Source: Corella eumyota (taxonomy: Eukaryota > Chordata > Ascidiacea > Phlebobranchia > Corellidae). Taken from it: DNA of 64,000 bases. The notes under the pieces were generated by a model, which did not search any database, had not been told where the DNA came from, and saw nothing but the letters and a program-made list of their open reading frames with translations. Location: positions 930,001 through 994,000 of the forward strand of contig OY720098.1 in NCBI GenBank assembly GCA_963082875.1. Reading direction: 5' to 3'. Shown piece by piece: positions 46,546-59,668 of this stretch. The number at the start of each line of letters is the position of its first letter. Position 1 is the stretch's first letter. The position numbers and the translations under genes are program-made.

Positions 46546-49500
46546 AAATTGAGTAACACAAATCTGTAACAACAACATTTTTTATTTTGTTAATAATATT
46601 TCTTTTTTAAACATTGGAGATAAATTTTTATTAACACATAACTATATTAAATTTAACTTAATTTTTTACACTAAACTAACCTGTAATTATTTTAATTTTG
46701 ATTATAGATTTAATGTTGGGCAAATAAATTCAGCCATCCAATGAAATTGCAGGCAATTTTTTATTACCAAGTAAGCTAATATTTAAAATCAAAAATAAAT
46801 TTAAAGATTTGTTTACTTAAATTACACAGCCTTTACCAATAACCTTTGTATAATGACGTCCTTAGTAATTTTATTGTTTGATATGACAACCTCATAAATT
46901 TACTTTTTAGGTAAATTTAAAAGTTGGTATTTAGCCTACTATAAAAAGAAACTTAAAAAGGAATATTAAAAAAATTTCTATAAATTTTTTATTTTGGTTT
47001 TTCACACATTAATAAAAGTTAATTAAAAGATATGCAACTAATAATAATTTAACGCGATTAAAAATGACAACATCAATTTGTTTATTTAAAACATGCATTG
47101 AGCAATAAGTATTAATGATTACATAAATATTTTAAGTATTTATGGTATGTTATTAAATATTACTGTTTTTAATTACAGGTTTCTCCAAATTCTTTGCTTG
47201 CTAAGCTGCACAAATTGATCACATTAACCACAGCCTATTTCGAGGGGCCATTGATTGCTATTATTATTCAATCTTTTAAAATAATTTTTGGTAAAAGCTT
47301 TTCTATTTTTTAAAATAGCGGTCATTTTTTATGTATTTTTAAGCTTGTTATTATTTTATGTCAATCAAGTTACTAAACATAATGGTTATTATATAAATTA
47401 ATTGAAAATGGCTATCAAGTGTAAATTGCAAATCCTTGTATTTAGTTTTGTGTTGATTTTTGTGTCAAATATTTAATTTTTTGTTGATTTTTGTGTTACA
47501 TATTTAATTTTGTGTTGATTTTTGTGTCAAATATTTAATTTTGTGTTGATATTTGTGTCAAATATTTAATTTTTTGTTGATTTTTGTGTTAAATATTTAA
47601 TTTTTTGTTGATTTTTGTGTCAAATATTTAATTTTTTGTTGATTTTTGTGTTACATATTTAGTTTTGTGTTGATTTTTGTGTCAAATATTTAATTTTTTG
47701 TTGATTTTTGTGTTACATATTTAATTTTGTGTTGATTTTTGTGTTAAATATTTAATTTTTTTTTTGTCTTTGAAAAATGTATAAATCTGTATTATGAAAA
47801 TAAAAAAAATGATCAGATTTTTAGTTCATTTCTAATAAAAAATAAAGTAAATTTAATAATCTTTTTTTAAATCTTTCACTTGCTTACAGGCTTTAATATG
47901 CTCTTAAAAAAAATACCAAAAAAACATATTCAAATACCAGCCCTTAAACAGTAAAAAATTGAAATAGCTTAAAAACATTTAATTGTACATTTAAATTTAT
48001 GACTTTTAAAATATTTGTTAAATATATTTTTATTTATCTTCAAACAATTCTAAGAATTGTTTTCTTTGCTTACATTGGTTTTTTCATTAAATGTTGTGTA
48101 ATGACAACAGCATAACATTTTTATTGCACTATTTGATTAGCACAACTTTAATAAAAAATAGGTGGTTTTTAAACACAGGTTTAGGTAAGGCCATGTCATT
48201 ATATATTTATCAAACTTAATATTTTGAAGCAACTTTGCTATTCTTTTTTCAATAAACTTTAACAAACAAATTAAAAGTTCTGTTTTAATACGGCACATAT
48301 TTTTTTGGAACTAATCAACTAAAAACATATATCTTTTCTATAAATGTTTAATTATGTAAAGCTGATAACATGTACTAGTATCTATTATATACAAAAAAAA
48401 CTGAAAACCGCTTATTTTATTTTTTTGTGTTGGTTTGTTCTTTTAAGAAATGAGTAAGTATTATTTTATTTGCAGACAGGATGTTTATATTACAAGATTT
48501 TTTAAAAAAAATTTTTAGGAAAAATGTTGAAGCAAAAGCTTAAAAACAAGTATTTAATTGCACATTAAAATACATTTTATAACTTTTATTGTATTTATTG
48601 AGTTTGCCATACTGTAATTCCAGGAATTGTTTGTTATGCTAATGTTGGTTTTTTAGTTTGTGATGACAACAAAATAACATTTGTACAGCCTTTTTATTAA
48701 ATAATATTTAATTTCGAAAAACAAAGTTTTGTTTAAGTCCCTACTTGCAATTGAAAATTGACAAAACTAATGTCCTAGGTTTTTTGGCTATTTTATGATA
48801 TATTTACTAAATTTAATATCTTAAAGAAATTGTGCAATATTTATAATTAAACCTAATAATTAAAATAGACTATTTTGTATAAAAAAGGTAAATCACACTT
48901 CATTACATGTTTCATGTTAATATATAGTTGCCTAATTTTAAAACTGATTGTTATTAAATTAAAAAAAAATAAATTAAAAACAATGCTTTGAGTTGGATTC
49001 GAACTTGTGATCTACGTTTTTAAAGTCACGTGGTTGTTTAATTTTTATCACTGCGTTTATTTGAAACTGAGTTAGCGAGATCTATCGTCACCTTGAACAA
49101 TGCTTTTTTATTTAGGTTTTTCGCGCAATAATGAAGGTAAATAAAAAGATACACAAGAAACATTACATTAATGTGGCAAATAAAAGACAATATATATATT
49201 ATATGTTTTTAAATATGCCATAAGTAATAATATTTACATAAGTAATGAAGAGTATGTTAAGGCGGCATCTTGTCTTGTATGGCTTAAATCAAATAACTTA
49301 AACAAGGGCGCCATACTGCCTGAAACGGTTTCGGGAAATTTATATCCATTTGTATAAAAACATATAAATCCTGGTAGATAACTGTTAAAGCACTTTTTAA
49401 ACTATAATTTATTTGTCAAACTAGCAAAAAAATATTGATTGAGGATAAACAACAACTGTTATTGTTTTTTATTTGTATTGATGAGGTCATTCCCAAATTA

Positions 49501-49896
49501 ATCTTTGTTTACTTTTGGCAGTTTGGGCGTTGAAAATTTATTGTAAAACCCTGTCCGCCTATTGCTAAATTGGATGATATTATTTTAAACATTCTCGACA
49601 ATTAAAGTTGGTTAACAGTTGCAGTTGAAAAGATAACCCTATTCGTGTTGTCCGCTAGTTTATGAACGGCGGAAAGGGCGGAATTTTTATAACTTTACCC
49701 TAGTCTGCTAGTCCCTAATCTTCCCTTATGAATTCCTTTCATTTCGCATTCATAGTACTACCAGTTTAAACAGGACCACGCTAATAGAGAAATAACAGCT
49801 AAATTATGAAATGTAACTTTGATGTTTCTTTTTGATTTACTGTAATTAAAATTTGCTGTTGACTGTGTTGAACTTTTTTAAGGTTTTTTAACTAAA
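46546..49896. other. 3.3-kb spacer with an orphan exon candidate, a minisatellite and a diverged duplication
   Basis: 47179-47290: ATTACAG acceptor, 37 open codons (VSPNSLLAKLHKLITLTTAY, then FEGPLIAIIIQSFKIIF) and a GTAAAA donor; no partner exon found. 47930-48260 and 48520-48860 are diverged direct copies (shared GCTTAAAAACA, TTTAATTG, AATTGTTT, GATGACAACA, ATAACATTT in order). 48985-49060 is a decayed tRNA-like stretch on the minus strand (B-box AGTTCGAATCC). 49660-49745 matches, inverted, part of the repeat at 59009-59321. Confidence 0.45.
47440..47765. repeat. 31-bp minisatellite, about 10 copies
   Basis: Unit TTTGTGTTGATTTTTGTGTC plus AAATATTTAAT; variants alternate GTCAAAT with GTTACAT and GTTAAAT. 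Confidence 0.92.
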
Positions 49897-50170
49897 AACC
49901 GGCAGCCCGGTCTGCCTGTGTAGTGGTAAGAACACTTGCTACACTACCATGAGGTTGTGGGTTCAATCCCCACTGCTCTTAAGAAGATGCTAACGGTATG
50001 AACTCCTGCTAAGCCAGCACTTAATCAGCAGCATAATTATCGGGCAATTATAATCTATAATATCCCAAACCATCAAAGACAACTCGAGACTGGGTCGGAG
50101 TAACTGATGTTACTCTATGTTTAGGTTGCGCATTCGACCTTTCTACATCGAGGTTAAAAATACAAAAAAA
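49897..50170 (+). mobile_element. tRNA-derived SINE just upstream of gene D
   Basis: Full-length copy: ACCGGCAGCC head, a GTGTAGTGGTAAGAACACTT A-box region, GGGTTCAATCCCCACTGCTC B box, CAACTCGAGACTGGGTCGGA body and an A-rich tail. Its 3' end is about 50 bp from the first possible ATG of gene D. Confidence 0.9.
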
Positions 50171-50219
50171 AAATATATTTTAGAAATGGGTGATTATGTT
50201 AAAATTATAATTTATTTTG

Positions 50220-53200
50220 ATGGCAAATATTGCAATTTATTTAGAAAAACTTAGAGCTTTTTGCTTAAATGTTTTTACATCCTATTTATGGGATGTGTTT
50301 GTTTTGTCAATGGACATGAGTCGACGAAATTCTCAAAAAAGTTTTAGTGAAAGTGATTCGGACTCGGATGAAATTAGTTTGAGCAAAACTATTTCTGGGT
50401 AAGTGTTGATGTGAAGCGATTGTGATTGTTATTTGTGTGTTTACAAAGTTAACATTTCTTTTAAATAAGTTTAAACTTGAATTTTATTAAAATAATTTGA
50501 AATTGTTTTTAAACAGACCAAGTAAGCAAGAAGAAGAGGAAAAAAATTTGCAAACATTTCAAGATGTTTCAGCTGTAAGGTAAGAATAATTTAAAACCAA
50601 ATGATACGCTATATATAATGTATAGATAAAACAGAAAACAATTAGTTAATTAAAGTAATTATTATACATTTAACAACTTTAATTTTATAGAAATGGTAAT
50701 AGTATGAATCTATTTCATAATTTTTTTTAGTAGAAGTCTTTAGAAAGGGCTTTAAAATGTTTTAATCTTTGTTTTTAACACAATGACACAAATATTTTAT
50801 TTAAAAATCCTATTTTTCAGTGGGGAAAGTTCACAAAGATATGAAAATGAAGATACGGTTTTGCAAGGTCAACATTCTAACTTTTGTCTATCCGGGTATA
50901 ATGTTTTTTTTTACTTCTTAATGTAAAATTTTAATACAAGCAACTTAGTTTTTATAAAAAAATTTTTTACTTAGTAATACTGTAGTTAAGAAAACTTTAA
51001 CTTAATATATAATTGTTTACGTTCCAAAATTTGTAATCACAAAAAAAGTAAAAATTTAAAGATTTTTAAATATTTTTTAGCATTGAAAATAGTATCCTAC
51101 CAGATTATAATGATAACAATGTAGCAGGTTGTTCTTATAACCAAATGTAAGTGATTTTAATTCAAATAAACTTAGGCTAAATATTTATAATTTTAATGTA
51201 TTTAGCATACTTCTTAACTGTCAAACGATTTCTTTTTTAACATTTAATTTACTTTAAAATGTATCAGGATGCTTATGAATACAAAAGAGGTTGTTTAAAA
51301 TGTCATCTTGAGTAAAAAAGTTTGTTGTCATTGGGCCTGTATAAGAAAAGGTAGTAGTGGTGGTTGAGAGAAGTTAATGTTTTTTTAATTAAAGCATTTT
51401 ATTTGAAATAAAATGTGTTTATTTATTTTGGTGTGTAAACTTAATGGATTTATAGGTCCAGTTTTTATATATATTTTAATTATTTTCTTTTTTTAGTTTG
51501 TTAATATTTTAATATTGCATAATTTTTTTGTTATACCAGTTTGGGAACTACTGATGGAATAAAACAAGGGGTTCAAACTCAACTGAAATATCGAAAAACA
51601 CAAAGAGAGCCCACCATTAAGTAAGTTATATTTAAAATTAACATTTTAATCTACAAATTGATTTTTTTTAAACTAGTAAAACAACTTGTGTACTAGGAGT
51701 TGTAATACAATTTTTAAACAGAATTTCAAATTTTGTTCTAATTGATTTTTTATAACTTAAATTGTTTTAAACATTTTTTTATAAGAAAGTAGCCTGCAGA
51801 ATTCTTACTTATTTTTAGTTAATAATTAACTTTATTTAACGATATGAATGGTTGAACCTTATTTTAAATCTAAGTAAACCTAATAATTTAATTTTAATTA
51901 TGGAATTATAATGTAGAATAAAAACGCTGACTGTGAGTACAAAATTTATGTTGTTTGTGAATGTTTCGTGGCGTATATTTGCTGTTATGTGTTGTTCTGT
52001 TGTTCTTGGGTTTTAGAATATTTTGATAGAATTTATGTTTGTTAAGACCACATATAAACATTAGGGATGGGCTGAAATCCAAATTACTCGGATTCGACGA
52101 GCCCGAGTACTCAGATATGACATCATTTAAACGTATATAACTGTTCACGAGAATCTTTCCCGCATAATTTTAAAACTGCAAAATTTGCCAAGAAAATTTT
52201 ATAGATAATAAAGTGTTTAACGTTGGCAAAACTACTTACCGCTGATAGCAATATCATTCTAAGTCCAAATGAAAATGTTAAAGTCTCAAATTTATTATCC
52301 GTAAGTAAAAGTGTATTTGTTGCGCAATCGTTGCTTAAATAACGTGATATAATTAAGAGTAGATTATAAATTATTAGAAAAAGGCAAACCTTGTGTTTTT
52401 TATGTTTAGTAAAAAACGATCTTAAATGACAAATTATTACTCGGCATCCGAGAACCAAAAAATGTTCGACGAGTATTAAAATATTCTTAATACTCGGGCC
52501 GAGTACTCGGACTCGGATTCGACCTAATAAACATTTATATTCACTAAAACTTAATGGAAAAACATCTATAAAGGCATAATTTTCTGTAACTATTATACAA
52601 AAATTGATTTTATAAATGTGTTTATATAAAAAATTTATACAAAAACTAATAAAAATTAACTAATTCACAAAAATTAACACTTGTATGATGTTAAACTGGT
52701 ATAAATAAAGTCGGTTTATAAAGTAATTCAATTTTTAAAGACACGATTACAATGAAAATACGTATTAGGCCTTTTTTATGCTTACTCATTGTATAGGCCT
52801 GTATAAATGTAATGTAATCCATTTCCGCTATATTGTTTGTAACAACTTTCGTAAAATTATTGTAAGTAGTTTACCTACATTGTTAAGATTAATTTTTTAA
52901 AGTCATATATTAGCGATATTTTTATACTCAAAAATAAATAAAGTTGGTGTCACTGAACACAAAAATGTTTTTAACTTTAAATAATTTTACCTACTTTTTA
53001 AGGTATACAACTTTAAAAAAAAATAAAAAAAAGGGGAAGTCCTGTTTGTGATGACGTGGAAAGTACTAACTTGTATATATTTACTACGCTACTAAGTACT
53101 TTCTACGTCACACAAAAAATATGGTAACCAGGTTTTTAATGTTAATCATTTTCCAGTATTTTTGAAAATTAAATTGTAAGTACCACAGACATTTTTTAAA

Positions 53201-56200
53201 GGTTCTAAAGGCATTTTATGATTCATTGTCAACCATACTAACATGCTATATACATCACTTACACAATTGCAAAACTCTGTAACATAACCCTTTAAGTTCA
53301 TGCAGTTGAACTTGAAATTTTAATTTATAAATAATTTTGTCTTTGCTGTTTTTGTTCTTTTCCCTACATTGGTTACAATAAAACTTGGATTAGACCAATC
53401 ATATTATGTTTAAGCACTTGATTAAAACAATTAAATGATTGTGACATTATCACTGCCAGTATGTTCATAATATTATAATGATGTTTTTAGTAATGTCTTT
53501 TCAATGTAATTTAATGTGTTAATTTATTTTGTTGTTCAATTTTCAATTTAAACATATAAATTTAAAGAATAAATTAGATGTGTTATGTATCACAACAAAC
53601 ATAACTAGCTGATAAATTGTTTGGGTTTTTATATTTCTTTAAAGACATTCAATTTATTTTAATATAATATATCTTTAGGAAAAACTTTGAACGAGATCCT
53701 AGCCCTACACCAGAGCAGCATAATCTTAATGTTGATTCTAATTGCAGTGAAAATGAGTAAGAAATTCAATTAAAAATTATTACATTTGCATTAAGCGTTG
53801 TTAGTTATTTGGTTAAACGGTAATATAATAATTAATTATTAACTAAAATAAAATAAAATGGTTTACTATGGTTTACAAATCCATTGTTGTAAAATTTAAC
53901 CAAAATAAGAGGAAATTGTGTTTTGCGATTTTAAAGAAAATTATACAGAAGTTAGTTTGACTTAAAGCTTTAGTGACTAATAAAAATGATTTTTGTTTAA
54001 CAGGGTTTTGCCTCCTGAAAATATGGATGCAAACAACTCTGTCAAGTCCCAAGCTCATCAAGAAACTTTACCCACAACTTCAAGCTTCAATACAGCTTCC
54101 AGCAGCCCCAAAACTTCCGGAAGAGCAAATTCACCTCCTACCACCCAGAAAACAAAGACAGAAACTCTGCAGTTTACATTTGGCTCAACTGGTCCCATTA
54201 GTGCACAACTAGTTGATTCTACTTTAGTGCCGGATATCGGGATAACTAATGAGGCAGGTACCACAATTGCTGGTAATAGCACCCAACCATTGGATCCTAC
54301 TTTGCCACCCTCCGAGTCGCAGGTTTCTGTGATAACTGACGAACTTAGTGACAGCAACTCAAGTTCAGAAGCTTCCCAACAACATGACTCTAACCAAGGC
54401 AAAACTGCAACTGCTCTTGACAATTCAGATTTTTCATTGTCACTTTCCGAGCCAGAGGTTTCTTCGATTATTAGTACAGGAAGTGATTCAAGTTTGGAGA
54501 TTGAAGAACAAGAACAAGAGCTTGAAGGCTCGACTGAACGGAATTCCATGGTTGTTATTGGTCCCAAAACACCAACCAATATTTTGTTATCTACTGAAGA
54601 AGCAACTGAATTGGAGGGTTTGAACCATCTTACACCATCAACACCCGCTTCTGTACCAATAAATCCAGCCTCCGAACCATCAGCACTAGCTTCTGCAATA
54701 TATACACCAGTTAATAATAGATCTTTAGCTGGTAATGAAAGCACACCAATGGTTAATGCTGCTCAAATACCAGTTATAGAAGTTAAAAGGCCAGATACTC
54801 AACCAGTTCTAAGGTCTAAAGAACCACATCGTATCTCTACATCTCCACTGCCTATTCTCGACCGATCTACACAACAATCAAGCACGCGAAATGGCCAACA
54901 AGATCAAAGAAATGCACACGGACAAGGCTTAGTTACCAGACCAGCTTCTCAGGATGGTCTAACCCTGCAACAAGAACCAGACGTGGAGGAAAATGCCAGC
55001 TCGCCAATCAGTCTGGGTCAGCAGGAATCCCATGATGACCCAATTTCTTTAACAGCAGCTACAAGTCCACAGGCTTCACAAGAATTAGATCTTAGATCTA
55101 TTAATAGTCAGATATCTGGGCTGGAACCAGATAGAGTAGTTACTGGTCAAGAAGTTTATCATTCACAGCAAACAGCTGATGCAAAGAATTTACAAAATAT
55201 GCAGTTATATAACAACATGCAAGCAGGTTGGTTTAATTTGGTCTTAATTTTTAAACATTTACTACATTAAATACATTAAATAGACATGTTTGTCAAAATA
55301 AAAATGTGAATAAAGTCCAGGCAAAATTTTTATAATTTATTGTTTAAATTTCTTTATTTGAAATTTTTAGATCCATCTCATGTAGACAGTACTGAAAGAA
55401 ACTTAACTTCACGAGCTTTTATTGACGAGAGACCAGCTGTTCAGACTGAAGATGGTATTTATTTATATTTCTTTTTAAATTAAGTTTAAAAAAACTATTT
55501 TTTTTTATTAATGAAAGTAATGTTTTTATTTTTTTAATATAACCAAAACTTAATATTTTAAATGTTAGTTGATTTTTTCCAATATGTTATTTTTTGTTAA
55601 AATTGCTTTAAATTTTTTTAATTTAATAGAAATCGACCTGCGCTTAGATGATAGCATGGTAGAGCTTGATGTTTTTCATAGAGGGGCTGCCCCCTATTTT
55701 GAGAATGAACCGTATCTAGGTAAAACATTGTGTTATTTAGGTTTTTAAAAAAAACATAGGCATTAAAATTTAGCTTTTATGGTTTAATTTTGGGTAGGAT
55801 TTATTCAGTATTAATTCTCAAAGATTTTATCCAAAAATGTAAAGGCTAACCAGTATTATGCATTTATCGTTAAAAAAAATTTGCTCGTCTTTTTTTTAGA
55901 TCAACAAAACTGGGTTCTTGTTGAAGTAGAAAATTTCCCCAACTTGAGAACATGGGCTTCTAATCCTAATGTGAATAGTTGGGTGTATGAAGATCAGATC
56001 TGGAATCTGCCTCAAAATTATAATGGAACAATTCCATGTGAGTTTTAGGTTATTTAATTTTTTTAGTTTTTTATTATTGTTATTATTTTTTTAAATTTTA
56101 TTTTGGTTTTTTGCAAATTGATAAAAGTAAATGATAAATACAATATACAATTAATATTACAACAATGCGACAGGGAAAAAATGACAAAATCTATTTAATG

Positions 56201-56676
56201 ATTTAAAACATGCCAAAAGTATTAATGTTTACATAAAGATTTTAAGTATGTTATGGCATGGTCACTAAACCCAAAAGTTTAAGTGTTGGTGTAGAATTTA
56301 TTGAATCAATAAACAAACAAGTTAATAGCCTCCCTTACACTAAGTAATTGTATTAATAAGAGCACAACTCTTAACTAATAATTTGCCTGTGATACATTTT
56401 TATGCACCACAAAAAGCATTTTTATGAAAAGCTTATAAATTAGACGTATATATATATACATATATAGATGTATATCAAATTTCTAAACCCACAAAAAAAA
56501 ATATAACTGCCGTTTGTGGTGTATGGCAAATATTATTTAAAAGTTGCAACCGTAGTGCATTTTATTGATTAGGCTACTTAAAATCATATCACAAGTGAAA
56601 AAATAAAACTTAAATCAAATTTAAAATTGAAAAAAAGGATATTAGTGATCATTTTTTTAATTTTTTTTCAGTTTAA
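50220..56676 (+). CDS. Disordered Ser/Thr/Pro/Glu-rich protein with GTIP tail, 11 exons (gene D)
   Basis: Exons 50220-50398, 50517-50579, 50821-50895, 51081-51146, 51540-51620, 53679-53756, 54004-55226, 55371-55454, 55630-55719, 55900-56037 and 56672-56676: 693 aa from the first ATG, or 663 from the ATG at 50310. The latter gives MDMSRRNSQKSFSESDSDSD, which matches the style of the neighbouring paralogues, so I prefer it. Small N-terminal exons are all phase 2. A 1.2-kb exon encodes low-complexity acidic Ser/Thr/Pro sequence without tandem repeats. The last exons are phase 1 and encode DQQNWVLVEVENFPNLRTW, NSWVYEDQIWNLPQNYNGTI and P, parallel to gene C. The final exon supplies two bases plus the stop (GTIPF). 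No signal peptide in the preferred form, no catalytic motif; not a family I recognise. Intron 5 contains a hAT-like MITE. Confidence 0.78.
52062..52526. mobile_element. hAT-like non-autonomous element with 8-bp target duplication
   Basis: Left end TAGGGATGGGCTGAAATCC, right end CGGATTCGACCTA, with inverted GAGTACTCGG-type repeats near both ends. Flanked by ATAAACAT at 52054-52061 and 52527-52534. The outer inverted repeat is imperfect (TAGG[G/T]). The interior has no transposase frame. Lies in intron 5 of gene D. Confidence 0.75.
53041..53131. repeat. Short imperfect foldback sequence
   Basis: CCTGTTTGTGATGACGTGGA followed by AAGTACT is complemented, with gaps, by AGTACTTTCTACGTCA and CCAGG at the right. 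A 90-bp MITE remnant is possible; no target duplication was identified. Confidence 0.5.
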
Positions 56677-57640
56677 ATGCAAGCCAGAGCCTGATAAATG
56701 AAGCCTTTTTTGGGTTGAAAGTTTGGTTATTTGGTTGTTTTTTTTGCACTACCTATTGCACTTTTTCATTTAAAAAAACTTTTATCAAAATTTTTAAAAT
56801 CAAATTTTATTCTGTTTTTAATGAATTCTTTATTTGGCTTTAAACTATTATATTTTATAAAAATAGCAAATTTTAAATGATGTATTTTAAAAATTTAATC
56901 CCAAAAGTCTTCAAAGTTATTTTTATATTCTGCCAAAAAATGTTTAGAATTTAAATGAAAATTCTTTTAAATTGGATGCAAATTATTTTGGTTTTATATG
57001 ACAAAAAATATTATAGTATTTTTATTCATTTTAGTGAAATGAGGTGTAATAACAAGATAATGTTAAATACCTATTTTTTTGAAGTGGTGTAAATGTAAAA
57101 TCTTTTTCTTTCATATAATTAAATCATCTTTTTGAATTTTTACTTTTTCTTATTTAAGCTGCCATAATTTGTATGGTGCGAACACTAATGGTATGAAGCT
57201 GTCACATTTTTGTAAGTGTTTTCATATATAATTTGACATTGCCAGACATTTGAACTTATTTTGTTACTATGACCTAAAATTTGTTATTAAATGACCAAAT
57301 TTGTGTTTAAATAGCAGTATAACATTTTGTCTGTATATTAAGGTATTGTTATTTATTTATTTTTTCGTATTTTTTTGGTTCCAATTTCTTTAAAATTCAA
57401 CTTTATTTAAATAATCGTTATTGTTATTTTTTTTAACTGTTATTTCGGTTACTGTGTCATGTTGGAAAAAACAACTAGATAAACTTTGTATTGTAAATAA
57501 TGTATTATTTTTTTTTCGTTTTTAAATTATGAATTTGTCACGATAAACGCAAATGATGACCTAAATATTGTTTGACTTATGTTAGAAGTTAGATTCTTCC
57601 GTAAGAATAAAATTTTACCATTAACTAATTTTTTTATTTG
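56677..57640. other. Spacer downstream of gene D
   Basis: Very A+T-rich, no exon or element seen. Probably 3' untranslated and intergenic sequence. Confidence 0.5.
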
Positions 57641-57925
57641 TATATATCTTTATCCTCGATGTGGAAAAGTCGAATGCACGACTTAAACATAGAGGAGTAA
57701 CATCAGTTACTCCGACTCAGTCTCGAGTTGCCTGTGGCAGTTCGGGATAATATAGATTATAATTGCCCGGTAATTATGCTGCTGATTAAGTGCCGGCTCA
57801 GCAAGAGTTCGTACCGTTCACAGCGCCCTACTCAAGGGCGCTACAGTATGAGCTCAGTGGGGATTGAACCGACGACCTCATGTGTGGTGTAGCAAGTGTT
57901 CTTACCACTACACCATGCTGCCGGT
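57641..57925 (-). mobile_element. tRNA-derived SINE, minus strand
   Basis: Full-length copy in reverse: tail TATATATCTTTATCCTCGAT at the left, GGGGATTGAACCGACGACCT (B box complement), and the head complement CCATGCTGCCGGT at the right. Confidence 0.92.
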
Positions 57926-58529
57926 TAAATAACACATTTAATTAAACTTATGCAAAAAGGCTGTACCGTACAAAATGTGAATTTCGTATAAACGTATCTG
58001 CAAAATCGCCTACTTTGATTTAGTTAAAAATATGGATATACATTGGCGTTTTAATTAACTATTATTCTATTAAGAAAGACTATTTGAATTGGTAGTAAAG
58101 GGGCACAACCATAAAATGTCTTTGGGGTTATTTTCTCACTACCTTCACTTTTTTTTTAGCCTTACTTTCCAAACTGCAAAGTAATTTGAAAATTGGTCAA
58201 AATATTTAAATTAGGCATGGTAGCTTTTTACTTGTTTTAATTACAATAAAGTTGTGTTGTTTAAATAAAAAATTAAATATTTAAAAAGGCAACCCTACCG
58301 GAGATGGCGTATCGCTTAGGCCATGATTTTGTGCGCGAATAAACAGCTGATTTAAGACTAAATAGGCTGATAGGTTAAGAATCACAATTCTTATCGCTTT
58401 AGTTCTTGACTGCGAAAATCTCTAATAAAAGTAGGAATTGTTCGTTGCATTTTGTATTTGTTGTTTTAAAACCGAATTTTACGTCTAGTTGTGGTAGTTA
58501 GACATTAAAATAAACGAATGGTATTTTTT

Positions 58530-58830
58530 ACCGGCAGCGTGGTCTGGTGGTATAGTGATAAGAACAATCAGACAATTGCTACACGACTATGAGGTCGTGG
58601 GTTTAATCCCCACTGCTCTCATGCTGTAGCGCCCTTGAGTAAGGCGCTATAAACGGTATAAACTCCTGCTGAGCCAGCACTTAATCAGCAGCTTAAATAC
58701 CGGGCAATTATAATTGATAGTATCTCAAACTGGCAAAGTCAACTCGAGACTGGGTCAGAGTAACTGATGTTACTCTATGTTTAAGTCGCGCATTCGACTT
58801 TCCCACATTGAGAATAAAGATATATACAAA
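58530..58830 (+). mobile_element. tRNA-derived SINE with an insertion in its head
   Basis: ACCGGCAGCGTGGTCTGGTG head, then about 20 extra bases before the usual TTGCTACAC. The rest is full length with B box GGGTTTAATCCCC and an AAAGATATATACA tail. Confidence 0.92.
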
Positions 58831-59008
58831 AAAAAGTAAGGAAAAATTTTTAGGAACTTTTAAATGTTTGTTTTTTGCTTTTTTATTGCTTTGTGGAATT
58901 TGAAAAGGTCTTTCTTAGAAATAGCTATAGGCGAGCACAGTTAACCAAAGAAGTAACTTTAATAAAAAAGTTATTAGTTTTACAATACTTAAAATGGACA
59001 ATACTAAA

Positions 59009-59321
59009 GTACGGAATGCGGGATAGTGCGGGACCGTATGTAAACGTTAATAAAAATTCGCGGAATGCGGGACGGAACGGAATTTTTGTACTTTATTGAG
59101 GGATGATTGCAGTCAAGGTCTGAGGAATAATGCGGGATTGCTTTTAAAGGCATGGGAATGAATAGAATGATGCTAAAACGACTTTAAAGTGCAAGGGAAG
59201 ATTAGGGAAGGGTATAAAAATTTTGTCCTTTTCCGCATTCAGTGTCTTTTTGTTAACGTCCACATACGGCTTCAGTATTTTCCGCAACCCGCAAACTTTC
59301 GTATCCCGTATTCTGGTACTA
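59009..59321. mobile_element. MITE-like repeat with short imperfect inverted ends
   Basis: Left end AGTACGGAATGCGGGATA and right end TATCCCGTATTCTGGTACT are imperfect complements. The interior is unusually G+C-rich with GCGGGAC/GCGGAATGCGGGAC motifs. Part of it (GGGAAGATTAGGGAAGGGTA region) recurs inverted at 49660-49745. No clear target duplication. Confidence 0.5.
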
Positions 59322-59333
59322 CCTCTTCAAATG

Positions 59334-59480
59334 TAGTAGTAAGAACACTTGCTACACCACATAATGACATGACAGCATGAGGTCGTGGGTTCAATCCCCA
59401 CTGCTCTCATGCTGTAGCGCTCTAGAATAAGGCGCTATAAACGGTATGAACTCCTGCTGAGCCAGCACTTAATTAGCAGG
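59334..59480 (+). mobile_element. SINE fragment lacking head and 3' half
   Basis: GTAGTAGTAAGAACACTTGC to CACTTAATTAGCAGG, with about 14 extra bases inside the tRNA-like part. Abuts the MITE-like repeat on its left and lies about 190 bp upstream of the ATG of gene E. Confidence 0.85.
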
Positions 59481-59668
59481 GTTAATTTCTTTTATGTCAT
59501 ACCTAATTAAATAATTTTTTTTTAATTATCTTCAGGGTTTTAATTTACCCATTAAATTAAGTTGTGGTTGTGTTAAGTTGAAGTGGGAAATTGTTAGACT
59601 ATATTAAATGTGTTTAATTGATTACCATTTTCACCTATTTCATGTTTGGTTGAACTTCACTTAAAACA

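Noticed and set aside
52123-52458. 111-codon minus-strand open frame inside the 52-kb MITE
   Set aside because: No transposase motif and hydrophobic A+T-driven composition; the element is non-coding.
54058-54744. 228-codon antisense open frame in the large exon of gene D
   Set aside because: Lies fully inside a sense exon with good splice junctions; low-complexity Ser/Thr-rich DNA often leaves the opposite strand open.
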